DNA from: Anaerolineales bacterium
GTDB lineage: Bacteria > Chloroflexota > Anaerolineae > Anaerolineales > Villigracilaceae
Reading direction: 5' to 3'
Assembly: GCA_030583905.1 (NCBI GenBank)
Contig: CP129481.1
Span: forward strand, 1,798,001 to 1,862,000
Length of the DNA stretch: 64,000 nucleotides
In this document: in pieces, positions 40,749-49,928 of the stretch
How positions within the stretch are numbered: the stretch's first letter is position 1
How the letters are laid out: each line of letters opens with the position of its first letter
Translations under genes and position numbers: made by a program
Notes under the pieces: generated by a model
The model's database searches: none
Seen by the model: only the letters and a program-made list of their open reading frames with translations
What the model was told of the DNA's origin: nothing

Positions 40749-42346
40749 TGGCTGTTGTAGGGGACGTGCACGGCGATGTCGCGCAGCGCCTTGTCGATCC
40801 TTGCGATCTCTGCCTGTATGTCGAGTTCGGAGTCGGGTTTTTCTTTTTGGATCAGGTCGCGGGCGGCGATCAATTCCCTGCGGAATGCGCTCAGCAGGTC
40901 GCGGGCGGTCTCGAGCGGCGGTCGTTTGTTGGCGCTTTCCGGGTTGACGAGTTTGTCAAGATACGCCCCGATGTTGAAGTTGGGGTTGCTGTCGAAGAGC
41001 GTTTTGAGTTCCCTGGCTTTCTGTAGTTCCTTTTCGGTGAACTTGAAGGGCGTTGAGTTCTTCTCGAAATTGGCGATCACGACCTGGTTGATCAGCCCGA
41101 GCAGTTCATCGTCCTGGTATTTTTTGGCCATGCGTTCGATGTTCTTTTGCCGCTTGGTGTTTTCGCGCAGCAGGCTCCAGCCCGCCTTCAATTTGTCATT
41201 GACGATCTCGGATGCCACCTGCCAGGTCCCGATGTCGATCCATTCGATGGTGATGCCGAGTTCGGACGCTTTTTTCTGGAAATCCGCATTCTCGATGAAC
41301 TTTTTGGTGAGGTTCGGGCGTGACTCGACGTTCCGCGTGCGGGATTCACCGACCTTGTGCGCCGCGGTCTGCGCGCCGGTCATTTCCACGCGCATCTGCT
41401 CGACCGTCTTCTCGTTGTCGTTGATCAATTCCAATTCCTTCTGCCCGATGCTGGCGAGCAGGTCGCTCAGGTCGTGCGAGCAGATCAGCTTTTCGAGTTC
41501 GGTCGCTACCAGCGGGATCACGGTCGTATCCCAGGGGAAGGTCACGCCGGGGATGTTGGGCGGCGGGGTGACGGTGATCTGTTGGTAGACCAAGTCGTAC
41601 AACGCCTTTTTGTCGAAGGGATAGGGGTCGTTCTCCTGTTTTGCGCCGCGCCCCCTGTACGGACGCTTGATACTGAACATCAGTTTGATGTCCAGCGCCT
41701 CGATCGGGATGCCGTCCCTGGTGCGCGCTTTGACGGAGAGTCCGGTTACGAATTGGTCGCGCAGGTTGATGACGGCATATTCGCGTTTGCCGACCTCGTC
41801 ATGTTTGCCGATCTCGCGGATGCGCTCGAACCTGCCGAGGTTCCACGGCTCGCCGCGCGCATAAATGACCTCGGGTTCGCCGTCCAGTTTTTCGAGCAAT
41901 GCCGCGCTGCCGAGGTTGACCTGGATCTGTCCCGGTCCGCCGACAAGGATGATGGGTGAGCGTTCATCATCTGCGGAGATCCTGCCTTCGTTGATGGTGA
42001 TGTACTCGTGCCCATACCCGAAAGCGACCTCCTCGATGAAATCCGCGGCAAGGGCTTCGTTCTCCAGTTCGAAGATGTCGTCGAGATAATGGGCGGCGTG
42101 TTGTCTCGCCACGTCGTAAACGACCCACAGCAGGGGCAGGTACTTGAGGAAGCTCAACACGACCACCACCAGCCGGTGCATGGACTCGGTCAGCGTGAAA
42201 ATGTGCAGGATGGTGGTGAATCCGCCCAGCGTGAACCAGACCACGGCGGCGATCAGGAAGCGCCAGCGGTTCCGGACGTTCACGCTCTCGTCGCTTAATC
42301 CGAAGACGTGCGCTGCGATGGTGTCGCGCTGTCTGGCTGCCCTCAT
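40745..42346 (-). CDS. SPFH/band-7-like membrane protein (fourth of cluster)
   Basis: 533 aa. Two membrane spans near the N-terminus (about 30-50 and 65-85), then an SPFH-like domain (about 120-330) with IILVGGPGQIQVNLGSAALLEKL, VINLRDQFVTGLSVKARTRDGIPIEALDIKLMFSI. A long helical C-terminus follows (about 330-533), including an Arg/Glu-rich stretch and an end domain with LLSAFRRELIAARDLIQ. The start is the ATG at 42346, overlapping the preceding stop by 4 bp; a longer frame to 42670 is out of context. Role unknown; the relatives HflK, HflC and stomatin build membrane cages or microdomains. Confidence 0.8.
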   Translation of the reverse strand: MRAARQRDTIAAHVFGLSDESVNVRNRWRFLIAAVVWFTLGGFTTILHIFTLTESMHRLVVVVLSFLKYLPLLWVVYDVARQHAAHYLDDIFELENEALAADFIEEVAFGYGHEYITINEGRISADDERSPIILVGGPGQIQVNLGSAALLEKLDGEPEVIYARGEPWNLGRFERIREIGKHDEVGKREYAVINLRDQFVTGLSVKARTRDGIPIEALDIKLMFSIKRPYRGRGAKQENDPYPFDKKALYDLVYQQITVTPPPNIPGVTFPWDTTVIPLVATELEKLICSHDLSDLLASIGQKELELINDNEKTVEQMRVEMTGAQTAAHKVGESRTRNVESRPNLTKKFIENADFQKKASELGITIEWIDIGTWQVASEIVNDKLKAGWSLLRENTKRQKNIERMAKKYQDDELLGLINQVVIANFEKNSTPFKFTEKELQKARELKTLFDSNPNFNIGAYLDKLVNPESANKRPPLETARDLLSAFRRELIAARDLIQKEKPDSELDIQAEIARIDKALRDIAVHVPYNSQ

Positions 42347-43767
42347 GGGTTGTCCTGTCCCTTTTGGTTGTCGAAGATGAACTTGTTGACCAGCAGCCAT
42401 TTCCAGATCTCGTCCAGTTTTCTGAGTTCGGTATCCACTTCGCGGTTGGCGGTGTTCTCGCTCAGGATGGACTCGCGCAGCGGCTGGATCAGGTCCTGCA
42501 GCAGGGCGTAGGGATCGGGCTCGGAAGCGATCGGGTTGTCGAATTTTTTCGTGACGATGCGGGTGAAGCGTTTGACCGCCTCGTTGCGGGCGTTGGTCTT
42601 GAGCAGCGCTTCCTGTTCGTTCAGCAGGGTTTCGTCCTTTTTGGCGATCTTCATCCATTCCGCGTTCCATTGGCTGCTGAGCAGGTCTTCATTGGCGGGG
42701 TCGAGGTGGATGTCATGAATGCGCACGTCGAGGATCTCCAGTCCGCGCGCCTGCAGTTGTTTGTATTCGGCGCTGTAAATGCGCTCCATCGTCCTTGCGC
42801 CGGTGTCGTCCAAGCCTTCCAGATACTCTTCTTTGACCCGTTTGTTGATCATCTCCTCGATGACCTGCAAGCCGTTGAGTCCGTTATGGTTGGCGAACAG
42901 GTCTTCGAGTTTGAACTTGCGGATGTATTCGCGCCAGATGTTCACCACCAGGTGTTCGGGGAACTTGTCCCATTCCATGCGGGACCTTCCGCCTTCGGAG
43001 GAACCCAACTGGACGACTTCACGCGTCACTGCATTGCGGACGGCTTGTTCGTCGTAGCCGTAATGCGAGGTGACGCCGCTCTCGGTCGGCGTTCGTTTGT
43101 CGGGGCGTTTGAGGCGGAATTTGACGCTGATGGTGGGGGAGACCTCGACGCCGTCGCGCGTCAACCCGGATGTCTGCTGGAGGGCGGCAGGCAGCATCTT
43201 TTGTTTTTTGGAGTTGGTCTGGGTGGTCAGGTTTTCGCCCGCCCGCGGACCGATGAACTGCCATTGGATGCGCAGGTCCACGCTGTCCGCCACGAACTCG
43301 CTGAAGCCTTTGCCGTTGACATCGTACATTTTTGTGAACTTGATGCCGGGTCCGACCGTATCCTTGAATTCGATGTCGGTGCGGAGGACTGCCGCGCTGG
43401 CGGTATCCAGCAGGACAACGCCCGGTCCGACCTTCCCGCGTTCCCCCTCGTGCTCGATCACGCGTCCGTTCTTGATGAAGATGGCAGGTCCGCGATTGCC
43501 GGATGAAAAGTTCCGCACGCGGGTGTAGATCTCCTGCCGGTGCTTCGGGTTTTGGATCGGGAGAACGAATTGCGAAAAGAAGTAAATTAAACGGTCGAGC
43601 AGGAAGAGCGCGATCGCAATGTCGATGCCGAGTATGAACAGGCTGACAAGCGGGTTGAATGGAATATCCAGCCACCATACAACACCGTGCCAAAGGGCGG
43701 ACATGAAAATAATGATGCCCGGCGCTGTTTTCAGAAGTGCGCCAATTCCGCTAAAGAGGTTCCTCAT
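42343..43767 (-). CDS. SPFH/band-7-like membrane protein (third of cluster)
   Basis: 474 aa. Two spans (about 12-32 and 40-65), then an SPFH-like domain (about 85-330) with RNRGPAIFIKNGRVIEHEGERGKVGPGVVLLDTASAAVLRT and RDGVEVSPTISVKFRL. The C-terminal 140 residues are helical with QARGLEILDVRIHDIHLDP, like the stomatin/HflC helix. 39 bp separate it from the S24 gene upstream. No Shine-Dalgarno; TAAAAT (43777-43782) ends 9 nt before the ATG, so an internal promoter with a leaderless mRNA is possible. Confidence 0.82.
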   Translation of the reverse strand: MRNLFSGIGALLKTAPGIIIFMSALWHGVVWWLDIPFNPLVSLFILGIDIAIALFLLDRLIYFFSQFVLPIQNPKHRQEIYTRVRNFSSGNRGPAIFIKNGRVIEHEGERGKVGPGVVLLDTASAAVLRTDIEFKDTVGPGIKFTKMYDVNGKGFSEFVADSVDLRIQWQFIGPRAGENLTTQTNSKKQKMLPAALQQTSGLTRDGVEVSPTISVKFRLKRPDKRTPTESGVTSHYGYDEQAVRNAVTREVVQLGSSEGGRSRMEWDKFPEHLVVNIWREYIRKFKLEDLFANHNGLNGLQVIEEMINKRVKEEYLEGLDDTGARTMERIYSAEYKQLQARGLEILDVRIHDIHLDPANEDLLSSQWNAEWMKIAKKDETLLNEQEALLKTNARNEAVKRFTRIVTKKFDNPIASEPDPYALLQDLIQPLRESILSENTANREVDTELRKLDEIWKWLLVNKFIFDNQKGQDNP

Positions 43768-43776
43768 TATGAGGTG

Positions 43777-43782
43777 ATTTTA
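43777..43782 (-). promoter_or_regulatory. Possible internal -10 in SPFH cluster
   Basis: TAAAAT on minus, 9 nt before the ATG of the third SPFH gene, in the only real gap (39 bp) of the cluster. Confidence 0.35.
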
Positions 43783-43806
43783 AAGCAGAATCAGTTAATC
43801 CGCCAA

Positions 43807-45060
43807 TCAGGATTGGGAAATAGGCTTTGCCACCGCGTAGACGATGCCGTGGATGTGGACGTTCTTGTCCATGATGATCGCTTCATATTCCGGACCTGTT
43901 TCACGACTCTCTGAAACAAGCCTGTTTCTACCCTTGAAGCGTTTGACGACGGTGATGCTGTCGCCGGTGGTTTTGTCCTGAAGCCATGCCACGACAATAT
44001 CATTCTCCCTCGCCGTGGATTGTTTCTTCACGAGCACATAATCGCCGTCCTGGATGGGAACCCGTCCCTTCATGTTGTTCATGCTGTGCCCTTTTACCTT
44101 CATCCAGCCCCACCTGTCTCCATTCGTCAGGTTGATCTGCGCGCTGGCGTGCAGGGAATGCAGGTTGTGCGGTCTGCCCTCGAAGATGATGGTATCGATT
44201 TCGGGGTGCTCGGTGGAGACCTCAAACTCCCAAGGTTCACCCGATCTTCCCGCGCGGACATTTCCATAGATCGGCTGTTCGTACAAAACCATATACCCTT
44301 CGGCATCGGTGCGGGTTTCGTTCTCGAGCGGTTCATCGTCACTGTTGGGGCGCTTCTCCGCAGGGAGTTGGATGTTCACTTTGTTGACCGGATTATTCTC
44401 GTTCGAGATATTGACCGGCATGTTCACGTTGTTGACGGGGCGGTTCTCGTTCGAGATGCGGATGGGAATGTTTAAGGCAACCGAGGTTCCCTCTTCATCG
44501 TCCGCGGGCGGGTCCTGAATCGGGAAGTTATTTTCCCGATGGGCGGGATCAGGCTGAACGGTCCGGAAAAGAGGCTCGTTGCTCCAATGCTCCAGCACTT
44601 CGTTGATCTCCAGCCGTATTTCGTTGCGCATGCGCAGTTCATGGTCCAGTTCCGGGGAATTGATATGCGTTCTGATCTCGAGCAGATGCAGCGCCTGTTG
44701 TAGTTCGCGCCGCGCCCGCGCAAAGTCGGCCAGTCCTGCAAGGCACAGACCAAGCAGCCAGTTCGCCAATGCCTTGTTGACGGCTGAATCCCATATGCCG
44801 ACCAGCGCCGTTCGGATTTTTTGAGCCGCAGCCATGTATTCGTCCCGCTCGTAATACAGGCACGCCAGAAAGAAGTTGTACATGCCGACCAGGTCGTGAT
44901 TCCCAAGGTCCGACGTGGCAATCACGTCGTCAAGCTGTTCGATCATGCGCTGCAGACCGTCGGGCTCGGTGGAATCCAGAAGCGCGACGGCGTTGCGGAT
45001 GCGGTGGGTTTCACCCGCGCAGATCGCGAACATCAGGATTTGGTTGATCTCAGGCTTCAT
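43807..45060 (-). CDS. TPR-like protein with C-terminal S24 (LexA/UmuD-type) peptidase domain
   Basis: 417 aa. The N-terminal 160 residues are all-helical with TPR-like units (ELQQALHLLEIRTHINSPEL). A low-complexity linker (about 190-235) has repeats of PVNISNENNPVN. The C-terminal domain (about 310-410) is an S24 fold: WMKVKGHSMNNMKGRVPIQDGDYVLVKK holds the nucleophile Ser, and VVKRFKG holds the general-base Lys, so the Ser-Lys dyad is intact. The DNA-binding N-terminus of LexA is absent. Such domains cleave themselves or a partner. It sits between SPFH genes and overlaps the upstream one by 4 bp, so it likely acts with them. Confidence 0.82.
   Translation of the reverse strand: MKPEINQILMFAICAGETHRIRNAVALLDSTEPDGLQRMIEQLDDVIATSDLGNHDLVGMYNFFLACLYYERDEYMAAAQKIRTALVGIWDSAVNKALANWLLGLCLAGLADFARARRELQQALHLLEIRTHINSPELDHELRMRNEIRLEINEVLEHWSNEPLFRTVQPDPAHRENNFPIQDPPADDEEGTSVALNIPIRISNENRPVNNVNMPVNISNENNPVNKVNIQLPAEKRPNSDDEPLENETRTDAEGYMVLYEQPIYGNVRAGRSGEPWEFEVSTEHPEIDTIIFEGRPHNLHSLHASAQINLTNGDRWGWMKVKGHSMNNMKGRVPIQDGDYVLVKKQSTARENDIVVAWLQDKTTGDSITVVKRFKGRNRLVSESRETGPEYEAIIMDKNVHIHGIVYAVAKPISQS
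44371..44466. repeat. Two 48-bp tandem repeats in the S24 gene linker
   Basis: Two adjacent copies with about 80 percent identity by eye, each containing TTCTCGTTCGAGAT. They code for the NISNEN.PVN.VN units of the linker. Confidence 0.7.
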
Positions 45061-46391
45061 TCTTCGTTACCGGGCAGGTGCAGGGGGAATTTGATCGTCT
45101 CCTGCAATTTCTCCAGAATTTCAAGCGCTTCCTTCCCGAGGTTCGCGCGCACGGCGGGGTCGCTAATGCCCTGATCCAAAAAGCCCGAAATGAACAACAT
45201 CATGTGCTCTGGGAATCTCGACGCATCGTCGCGGTTCAGCCGGTGCGCGATGGTCAGGATCAGGTTACGCTGCATTTCGGCGCGGGCTCGTTCCCGCATC
45301 CGGATTTCGTGCGCCTTCACCTCCCCCTGCGTCACCGTGACCGTACTTTCGTATGCCGCTTCGAATGTCTTTTTGCGGAGTTCATCGACCTTGCGCGGGA
45401 CCTTTACGCTCAATATCTGAAGGTTCGAAAGCGAAACGCCGTATTCCCGGGATTTTTGGTTTATCTCATTGACCAGGTCGGTGATATTTCCATTTGAAAG
45501 CAGAGTCGCATCATGGCTGTCGCGCAGGAAAAGCTGGTCGAGGTAATGTCGTGAAATAAAACCGCCCAGGATCCCCTGCGTTTGTCCAGTCGCCGATTTG
45601 ATCCAATCGTTCGCATCCCTGCCGTTCTTGTAGGTGTGCTCGACCGCTTTCTTGATGGATTCCGGATCGAATGGGATCAGGATATTCTCGTCAAGTTCGT
45701 TGCGCTCCCTGCCGAGAAAATACTCGCCTCGCGCCTGGACCTCGATCTTGATCCCGTCCATTGTCCATGCTTCAACGCTGAATTCTTCCGTCTTGGTACC
45801 AACGTCGATGACAGCCGCGATCCGTTCTTCCCAATCTAGAAACGCGCTGCCTTGTCCCACCACCCGCGAGAACCGCCCGAAGCGCTCGAGATACAACGCA
45901 TGCCCTGGCTTGATCTCCAGTTTCGCAGGTCCGCCGATGATCGTTGACCAGTGGTCCGGCGGGTTGAGCGCGCTCTTTTCCACGGTCACTTTCGGGAAAC
46001 GGATCCATTTATTGAAGGGAGGCGGCAGCCGCGGAATTCCGGCAACCCGCAGGCTTACAACACGCGAGAGATCTTCGTCACCCTGCAGGTCGTGAAAGCG
46101 CCGGATGAATTCCACAGCAGCGCGTTGAATGCAGTATCTGCCGATGCCGAACAAGAGGAGCATCCCGCAGGAATAACCCACGATCATTAACGGGAGACGC
46201 AATGGATGCCACATCATGCCTTTGTCGTATTGATCGAACGACCAGAAGACAATATACAGAACCGGGATCATCAATGCGATCACAGTCACAATGGATAACC
46301 GGCTTTCCTTGCTGGCAGAATCATTGAACGCCTGCTGTTCGGAATAATGTTCCTGCCATTGCCTGGGGTCGGATGATGGTTTGAAAGGCAT
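45057..46391 (-). CDS. SPFH/band-7-like membrane protein (second of cluster)
   Basis: 444 aa from the ATG at 46391, which has GGGGAG 8 nt upstream; a GTG at 46400 that overlaps the previous stop is the alternative. Two spans (about 32-52 and 66-84), then an SPFH domain (about 140-330) with GGPAKLEIKPGHALYLERFGRFSRVVGQGSAFLDWEERI and VEAWTMDGIKIEVQARGEYFL, and a helical C-terminus with LQILSVKVPRKVDELRKKTFEAAYESTVTVTQGEVKAHEIR, the typical stomatin/flotillin coiled region. Unknown role. Confidence 0.82.
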   Translation of the reverse strand: MPFKPSSDPRQWQEHYSEQQAFNDSASKESRLSIVTVIALMIPVLYIVFWSFDQYDKGMMWHPLRLPLMIVGYSCGMLLLFGIGRYCIQRAAVEFIRRFHDLQGDEDLSRVVSLRVAGIPRLPPPFNKWIRFPKVTVEKSALNPPDHWSTIIGGPAKLEIKPGHALYLERFGRFSRVVGQGSAFLDWEERIAAVIDVGTKTEEFSVEAWTMDGIKIEVQARGEYFLGRERNELDENILIPFDPESIKKAVEHTYKNGRDANDWIKSATGQTQGILGGFISRHYLDQLFLRDSHDATLLSNGNITDLVNEINQKSREYGVSLSNLQILSVKVPRKVDELRKKTFEAAYESTVTVTQGEVKAHEIRMRERARAEMQRNLILTIAHRLNRDDASRFPEHMMLFISGFLDQGISDPAVRANLGKEALEILEKLQETIKFPLHLPGNEE

Positions 46392-46396
46392 GATTG

Positions 46397-47956
46397 TCAC
46401 TCCCCGTCCTGTGTGAGTAGATGCGATTTTTTGGAGGTTATTTTGCCGTCCGGCTGGCTGGTCTTTTCGTTCTCGCCGCTTTGTTCCTCCACCAGTTTCT
46501 CCAACACACTGATGAAGCGCATGGCAATCACGTAGCGCGGAAGGTTTTCATGCAATGCGCGCGCCTGTCGGAGCCCGTCCGCGATGGCGGTGAGAAGGAC
46601 GGAGTGGGCATAGGCACGTGCCTCCTGCTGGACGCGCTCCGCCTCCACTCTGCCGTCCGCGATCATCATGGCGTGTTTTCGCTCCCATTCCACGGTCCAT
46701 GCGCTGATCTGCTGCTGGGCGATCTCGTCAATTTTTGGGCTGTCCTTATCTTTAAACCCGGCTCGTGCGTTGAGCAGCCGGATCCCCATTCTTCGCAGGC
46801 GGAGATCGAGCTGGGCTCGCATCTCGGTTGCGATCTCGTCCGCTGCGCTGCCGCCTGCAAGGACACGCGCCCGCCATAACTCATCGATGGAGCGTTCCGA
46901 AAGCGCCTCCCGCGCGGCTTCCTCCGCCATGGCAAGTATTCGATCATCCCAGTACATGACCGCCTCTTCGCCGTTTTCAAGAATCCGCTTGCTTCTGAAG
47001 CTCAGCGCAGCTTTTACGCGCGCTTTTGAAAATGGGAATATCCCGTCTAAATTTGTGTCAGGTTCCCTGCCTTGAATGATGTTGGCGCGTAGATGGGCGT
47101 GATATTGTTCCCGCGTCCAGGTCTCGTTGTCGATGCAGAAGGAAACCGATACATCCGCCTCGAAGGGAATGCCCTCCCGCGATATGGCTTTTATCGTTGA
47201 TTTTTTGTTTTGCACTCTCAGGTCTATCAATTCGAAAGGCTGTTCGCTTTTGTTAAAGAAGAACAGCCCGGGTCCGCGGACATCGAACGTTGCGCCGCTC
47301 AAAATCCCCGCTGCCTGATGGGGATATGTCCAGCCGATGCCCTGGAGAAACTTGAACGTTTGTGTGCTGTCGATGCGCTTCTCTGGTTCTTTTGTCGAAC
47401 TGATGGGGGCGGGAGATTTCCAAAAGGATTGTTGATGTCCCCACAGATAGGCAAGGAAGGCGGCGAATCTATAGAATTTCTCCCGCGGGTTTGCAGGGTC
47501 GGATGCGGGAAGGATGGCAAGCGCAATATAATAGACTGCGAACAGGAGCGCTGTGAGAATGGGAAACGAAATTGCAATTATCCCGATCCACTTGTTGAAC
47601 AGCCATCCAGCAAGAAGGATGGCGTAAACGGTCAGGAATGAAAAGATGCCGCGTCCTTCGGCGTTTTTCTTTCTTGCGAAGTAGATGCTTCCAATTGCAA
47701 GGATGAAGCCCCACCGAATCCATTGGTCGAGATTAAGGATGCGGCTAAAAAAAACATCAAGCCAATTCGGAAGCCACAAAAACAAAAAGGAGACGACCAA
47801 TACCAGCAGCGCATAGATCGTTACAGGAACGATGTTCCGGGGAAAACCGTGTTCTTTGGATGATTTGAAATAATAGACTCCAATCAAGTAGAACGATGCC
47901 AGAATGAAAAGAACTGTCATAATCCCGCCAATAATCATGTTTCGGTCGTCTGTCAT
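46397..47956 (-). CDS. SPFH/band-7-like polytopic membrane protein (first of cluster)
   Basis: 519 aa. The N-terminal 155 residues have about five membrane spans, more than usual SPFH proteins. The SPFH-like domain (about 215-420) includes GILSGATFDVRGPGLFFFNKSEQPFELIDLR and REGIPFEADVSVSFCI, followed by a helical region with LRRMGIRLLNARAGFKD. I chose the ATG at 47956 (GGGAGA about 10 nt upstream); a frame to 48046 crosses the promoter. First gene of the cluster, driven by the divergent promoter at 48.0 kb. Confidence 0.8.
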   Translation of the reverse strand: MTDDRNMIIGGIMTVLFILASFYLIGVYYFKSSKEHGFPRNIVPVTIYALLVLVVSFLFLWLPNWLDVFFSRILNLDQWIRWGFILAIGSIYFARKKNAEGRGIFSFLTVYAILLAGWLFNKWIGIIAISFPILTALLFAVYYIALAILPASDPANPREKFYRFAAFLAYLWGHQQSFWKSPAPISSTKEPEKRIDSTQTFKFLQGIGWTYPHQAAGILSGATFDVRGPGLFFFNKSEQPFELIDLRVQNKKSTIKAISREGIPFEADVSVSFCIDNETWTREQYHAHLRANIIQGREPDTNLDGIFPFSKARVKAALSFRSKRILENGEEAVMYWDDRILAMAEEAAREALSERSIDELWRARVLAGGSAADEIATEMRAQLDLRLRRMGIRLLNARAGFKDKDSPKIDEIAQQQISAWTVEWERKHAMMIADGRVEAERVQQEARAYAHSVLLTAIADGLRQARALHENLPRYVIAMRFISVLEKLVEEQSGENEKTSQPDGKITSKKSHLLTQDGE

Positions 47957-48003
47957 TTTGAATATGTCTCCCGTGTGTTGCCGCCTGATAGATAGACAAA
48001 AAT

Positions 48004-48033
48004 AGTATATACTTTTCCAAAACTCCTTGTCAA
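48004..48033 (-). promoter_or_regulatory. Promoter of the SPFH cluster, shared palindromic -10
   Basis: Minus strand: consensus TTGACA (48028-48033), 18-nt spacer, TATACT (48004-48009). The 10-bp palindrome AGTATATACT (48004-48013) gives TATACT on plus too (48008-48013), which may serve the divergent PHP gene. The -35 on minus lies inside the leader of the PHP gene. Confidence 0.65.
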
Positions 48034-48044
48034 GAACAAATGTC

Positions 48045-48695
48045 ATGATTACGCTGGAATTTCACTGCCATACTTCCGCTTCAAAAGATTCCCTCACCCG
48101 CCCTGAAGATCTGGTCAACACGGCGCGCAGAAAGGGCTTGGACCGCCTCGTCATTACCGATCACAACTCGATCCAAGGCGCGTTGGCGGCTCAGAGGCTC
48201 GACCCGGAGCTGGTGATTGTTGGCGAAGAGATCATGACGACGAAGGGGGAGATCCTGGCGGCGTTTGTGCAGGAGGAAATTCCGCCGGGTTTGACGCCGG
48301 AGGAAACGATTGGACGCTTGAAGGAGCAGGGTGCGTTTATCAGCGTTTCGCATCCGTACGATACGCATCGCAAGGGTGGCTGGAAGGAAGATGATTTACT
48401 GGAGATCATCCCCCATGTGGATGCGATTGAGATTTTCAACTCACGCTGTATGGATCCGCGCTTCAATCATCGGGCGGAGTTGTTTGCCCAGCGGAACAAT
48501 CTCGCAGGGACGGTTGGCTCGGATGCGCATGCGGCGTTCGAGGTGGGCACATCCGTTATGTTGCTGGACCCGTTTGAAGGTCCGCAGGGGATGCGAGAGG
48601 TGATTCGTCAGGCGAAGTTCAAGACCAAATTATCCCCCTGGTGGGTGCATCTCGTCTCGCGATATGCATCCATAAAGAAGAAGATCAATCGTTGA
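48045..48695 (+). CDS. PHP-domain phosphoesterase
   Basis: 216 aa. Metal ligands as in the PHP fold: FHCHTSASKDS, ITDHNSI, GEEIMT, SHPYDTH and GSDAHAAFEVG. Related proteins hydrolyse nucleotide or phosphoester substrates such as 3',5'-nucleoside bisphosphate. The substrate is unknown. I chose the ATG at 48045; a TTG at 48027 would add six residues. No clear Shine-Dalgarno. Its 3' end overlaps the convergent MFS gene by 11 bp. Confidence 0.88.
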   Translation: MITLEFHCHTSASKDSLTRPEDLVNTARRKGLDRLVITDHNSIQGALAAQRLDPELVIVGEEIMTTKGEILAAFVQEEIPPGLTPEETIGRLKEQGAFISVSHPYDTHRKGGWKEDDLLEIIPHVDAIEIFNSRCMDPRFNHRAELFAQRNNLAGTVGSDAHAAFEVGTSVMLLDPFEGPQGMREVIRQAKFKTKLSPWWVHLVSRYASIKKKINR

Positions 48696-49920
48696 CCGGC
48701 AGAAATCGTTCCTGTTTTCCCAGCCGCAGGTGCAGTGCGTAGAATCCGAGCGCGGAGACGGCGCATAAAACCCCGCCGATGTACCAGAGCAGGTTGGGGT
48801 TGAAGTTGTCGAGGATGATGCCTGCCAGCATGGGCGCGAAGGTGGAGGGGAGCAGCCAGGTGAGACCGAAGACCGCCATGTAACGCCCGCGCATTTCTTC
48901 AGGGGCGAAGTTGGCGGCGAGGGTCTGGCTTGTGGGCATGATGAGCATCTCGCCGATGGTGATGACCACAATCGCGGACATGAACAACCAGTACGCGGCG
49001 ACGAAGCCGAACATGCTGAAGCCGATCATATAGAACAACGTGCCGAGCGCCATGATGATAAAAGGCGGGCGATGCTTGATGCGGCGCGAAACCCAGAATT
49101 GAAAAAGAATGACTGTGATGGCGCTGGTGGTCATCAGAAAACCATAACCCTGCGGATTGATGCTGTGATTGTCGCGCAGGTACACGGAGAGTGAGTTGTA
49201 CATTTGTTGATACACCGCGCTCATTAGGATGGCGGCGACGATGAACGCGCCAAAGGCAAAATCCTTGAGGACCACGCCGTAGCCTGTGATGGTCTGCCAG
49301 AACGATTCGTGCGGCTGGTTCTCATCGTGGTGATGCTCGGGCTTGGTCTCGGGCATGAACTTGAAAAAGATGACCGCCACGATGCAGCTGACGATGGCGT
49401 CTATGACGAACAATAGCGTGAATGAGTAATTGGCGACGAAGCCGCCGATGCTCGGTCCGATGATCCAGGCTAAATTGCGGACGACGCGCATCAACCCGAA
49501 CCCTTCCTGCCTCTGTTTCTCGGTCAGGATGTCCGCCATCATGGCTTGGTGCGCGGGACCCGCCACATCCGAGAGCAAACCGATAAAGGCGGCAAGCGGG
49601 AACAACACCGCCAGCGAGTTGACGAATCCCAGTGAGAGCGTGCTGAGTGCGCTGACGACCAAGCCGAACAGGATCAACCTGCGGCGTCCGAAACGATCCG
49701 TTAATGCGCCGCCGATCATATTGCCGGCAATCCCGAAGATGGAGAAGGTGGCAAGCACCATGCCCGCCTGCGTCATCCCGACGTTGAATTTTCCTGTGAT
49801 GTAGAGCGAGAAGAAGGGGAAGAGCAGCGTCCCGCCGATGCTGTCGATGAAGAAGGTCAGGACGATGATCCAGAACTTTTGCGGGAACTCGTGATAGAGT
49901 TTGCGGAGGCGGGTGAGCAT
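48685..49920 (-). CDS. MFS transporter (DHA1-like)
   Basis: 411 aa, 12 membrane spans. The loop 2-3 motif is GGALTDRFGRRRLILFG, and GFVANYSFTLLFVIDAIVSCIV is followed by a His-rich central cytoplasmic loop (KPEHHHDENQPHE). This architecture is common in drug or sugar efflux carriers; the substrate cannot be read. TATAAT (49929-49934) ends 8 nt before the ATG and there is no Shine-Dalgarno. Confidence 0.88.
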   Translation of the reverse strand: MLTRLRKLYHEFPQKFWIIVLTFFIDSIGGTLLFPFFSLYITGKFNVGMTQAGMVLATFSIFGIAGNMIGGALTDRFGRRRLILFGLVVSALSTLSLGFVNSLAVLFPLAAFIGLLSDVAGPAHQAMMADILTEKQRQEGFGLMRVVRNLAWIIGPSIGGFVANYSFTLLFVIDAIVSCIVAVIFFKFMPETKPEHHHDENQPHESFWQTITGYGVVLKDFAFGAFIVAAILMSAVYQQMYNSLSVYLRDNHSINPQGYGFLMTTSAITVILFQFWVSRRIKHRPPFIIMALGTLFYMIGFSMFGFVAAYWLFMSAIVVITIGEMLIMPTSQTLAANFAPEEMRGRYMAVFGLTWLLPSTFAPMLAGIILDNFNPNLLWYIGGVLCAVSALGFYALHLRLGKQERFLPVND

Positions 49921-49928
49921 AGTTCTTG

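Noticed and set aside
40745..42670. Longer start for the fourth SPFH gene
   Set aside because: The added 108 residues overlap the third SPFH gene in another frame; the ATG at 42346 overlaps the stop by 4 bp, as elsewhere in the cluster.
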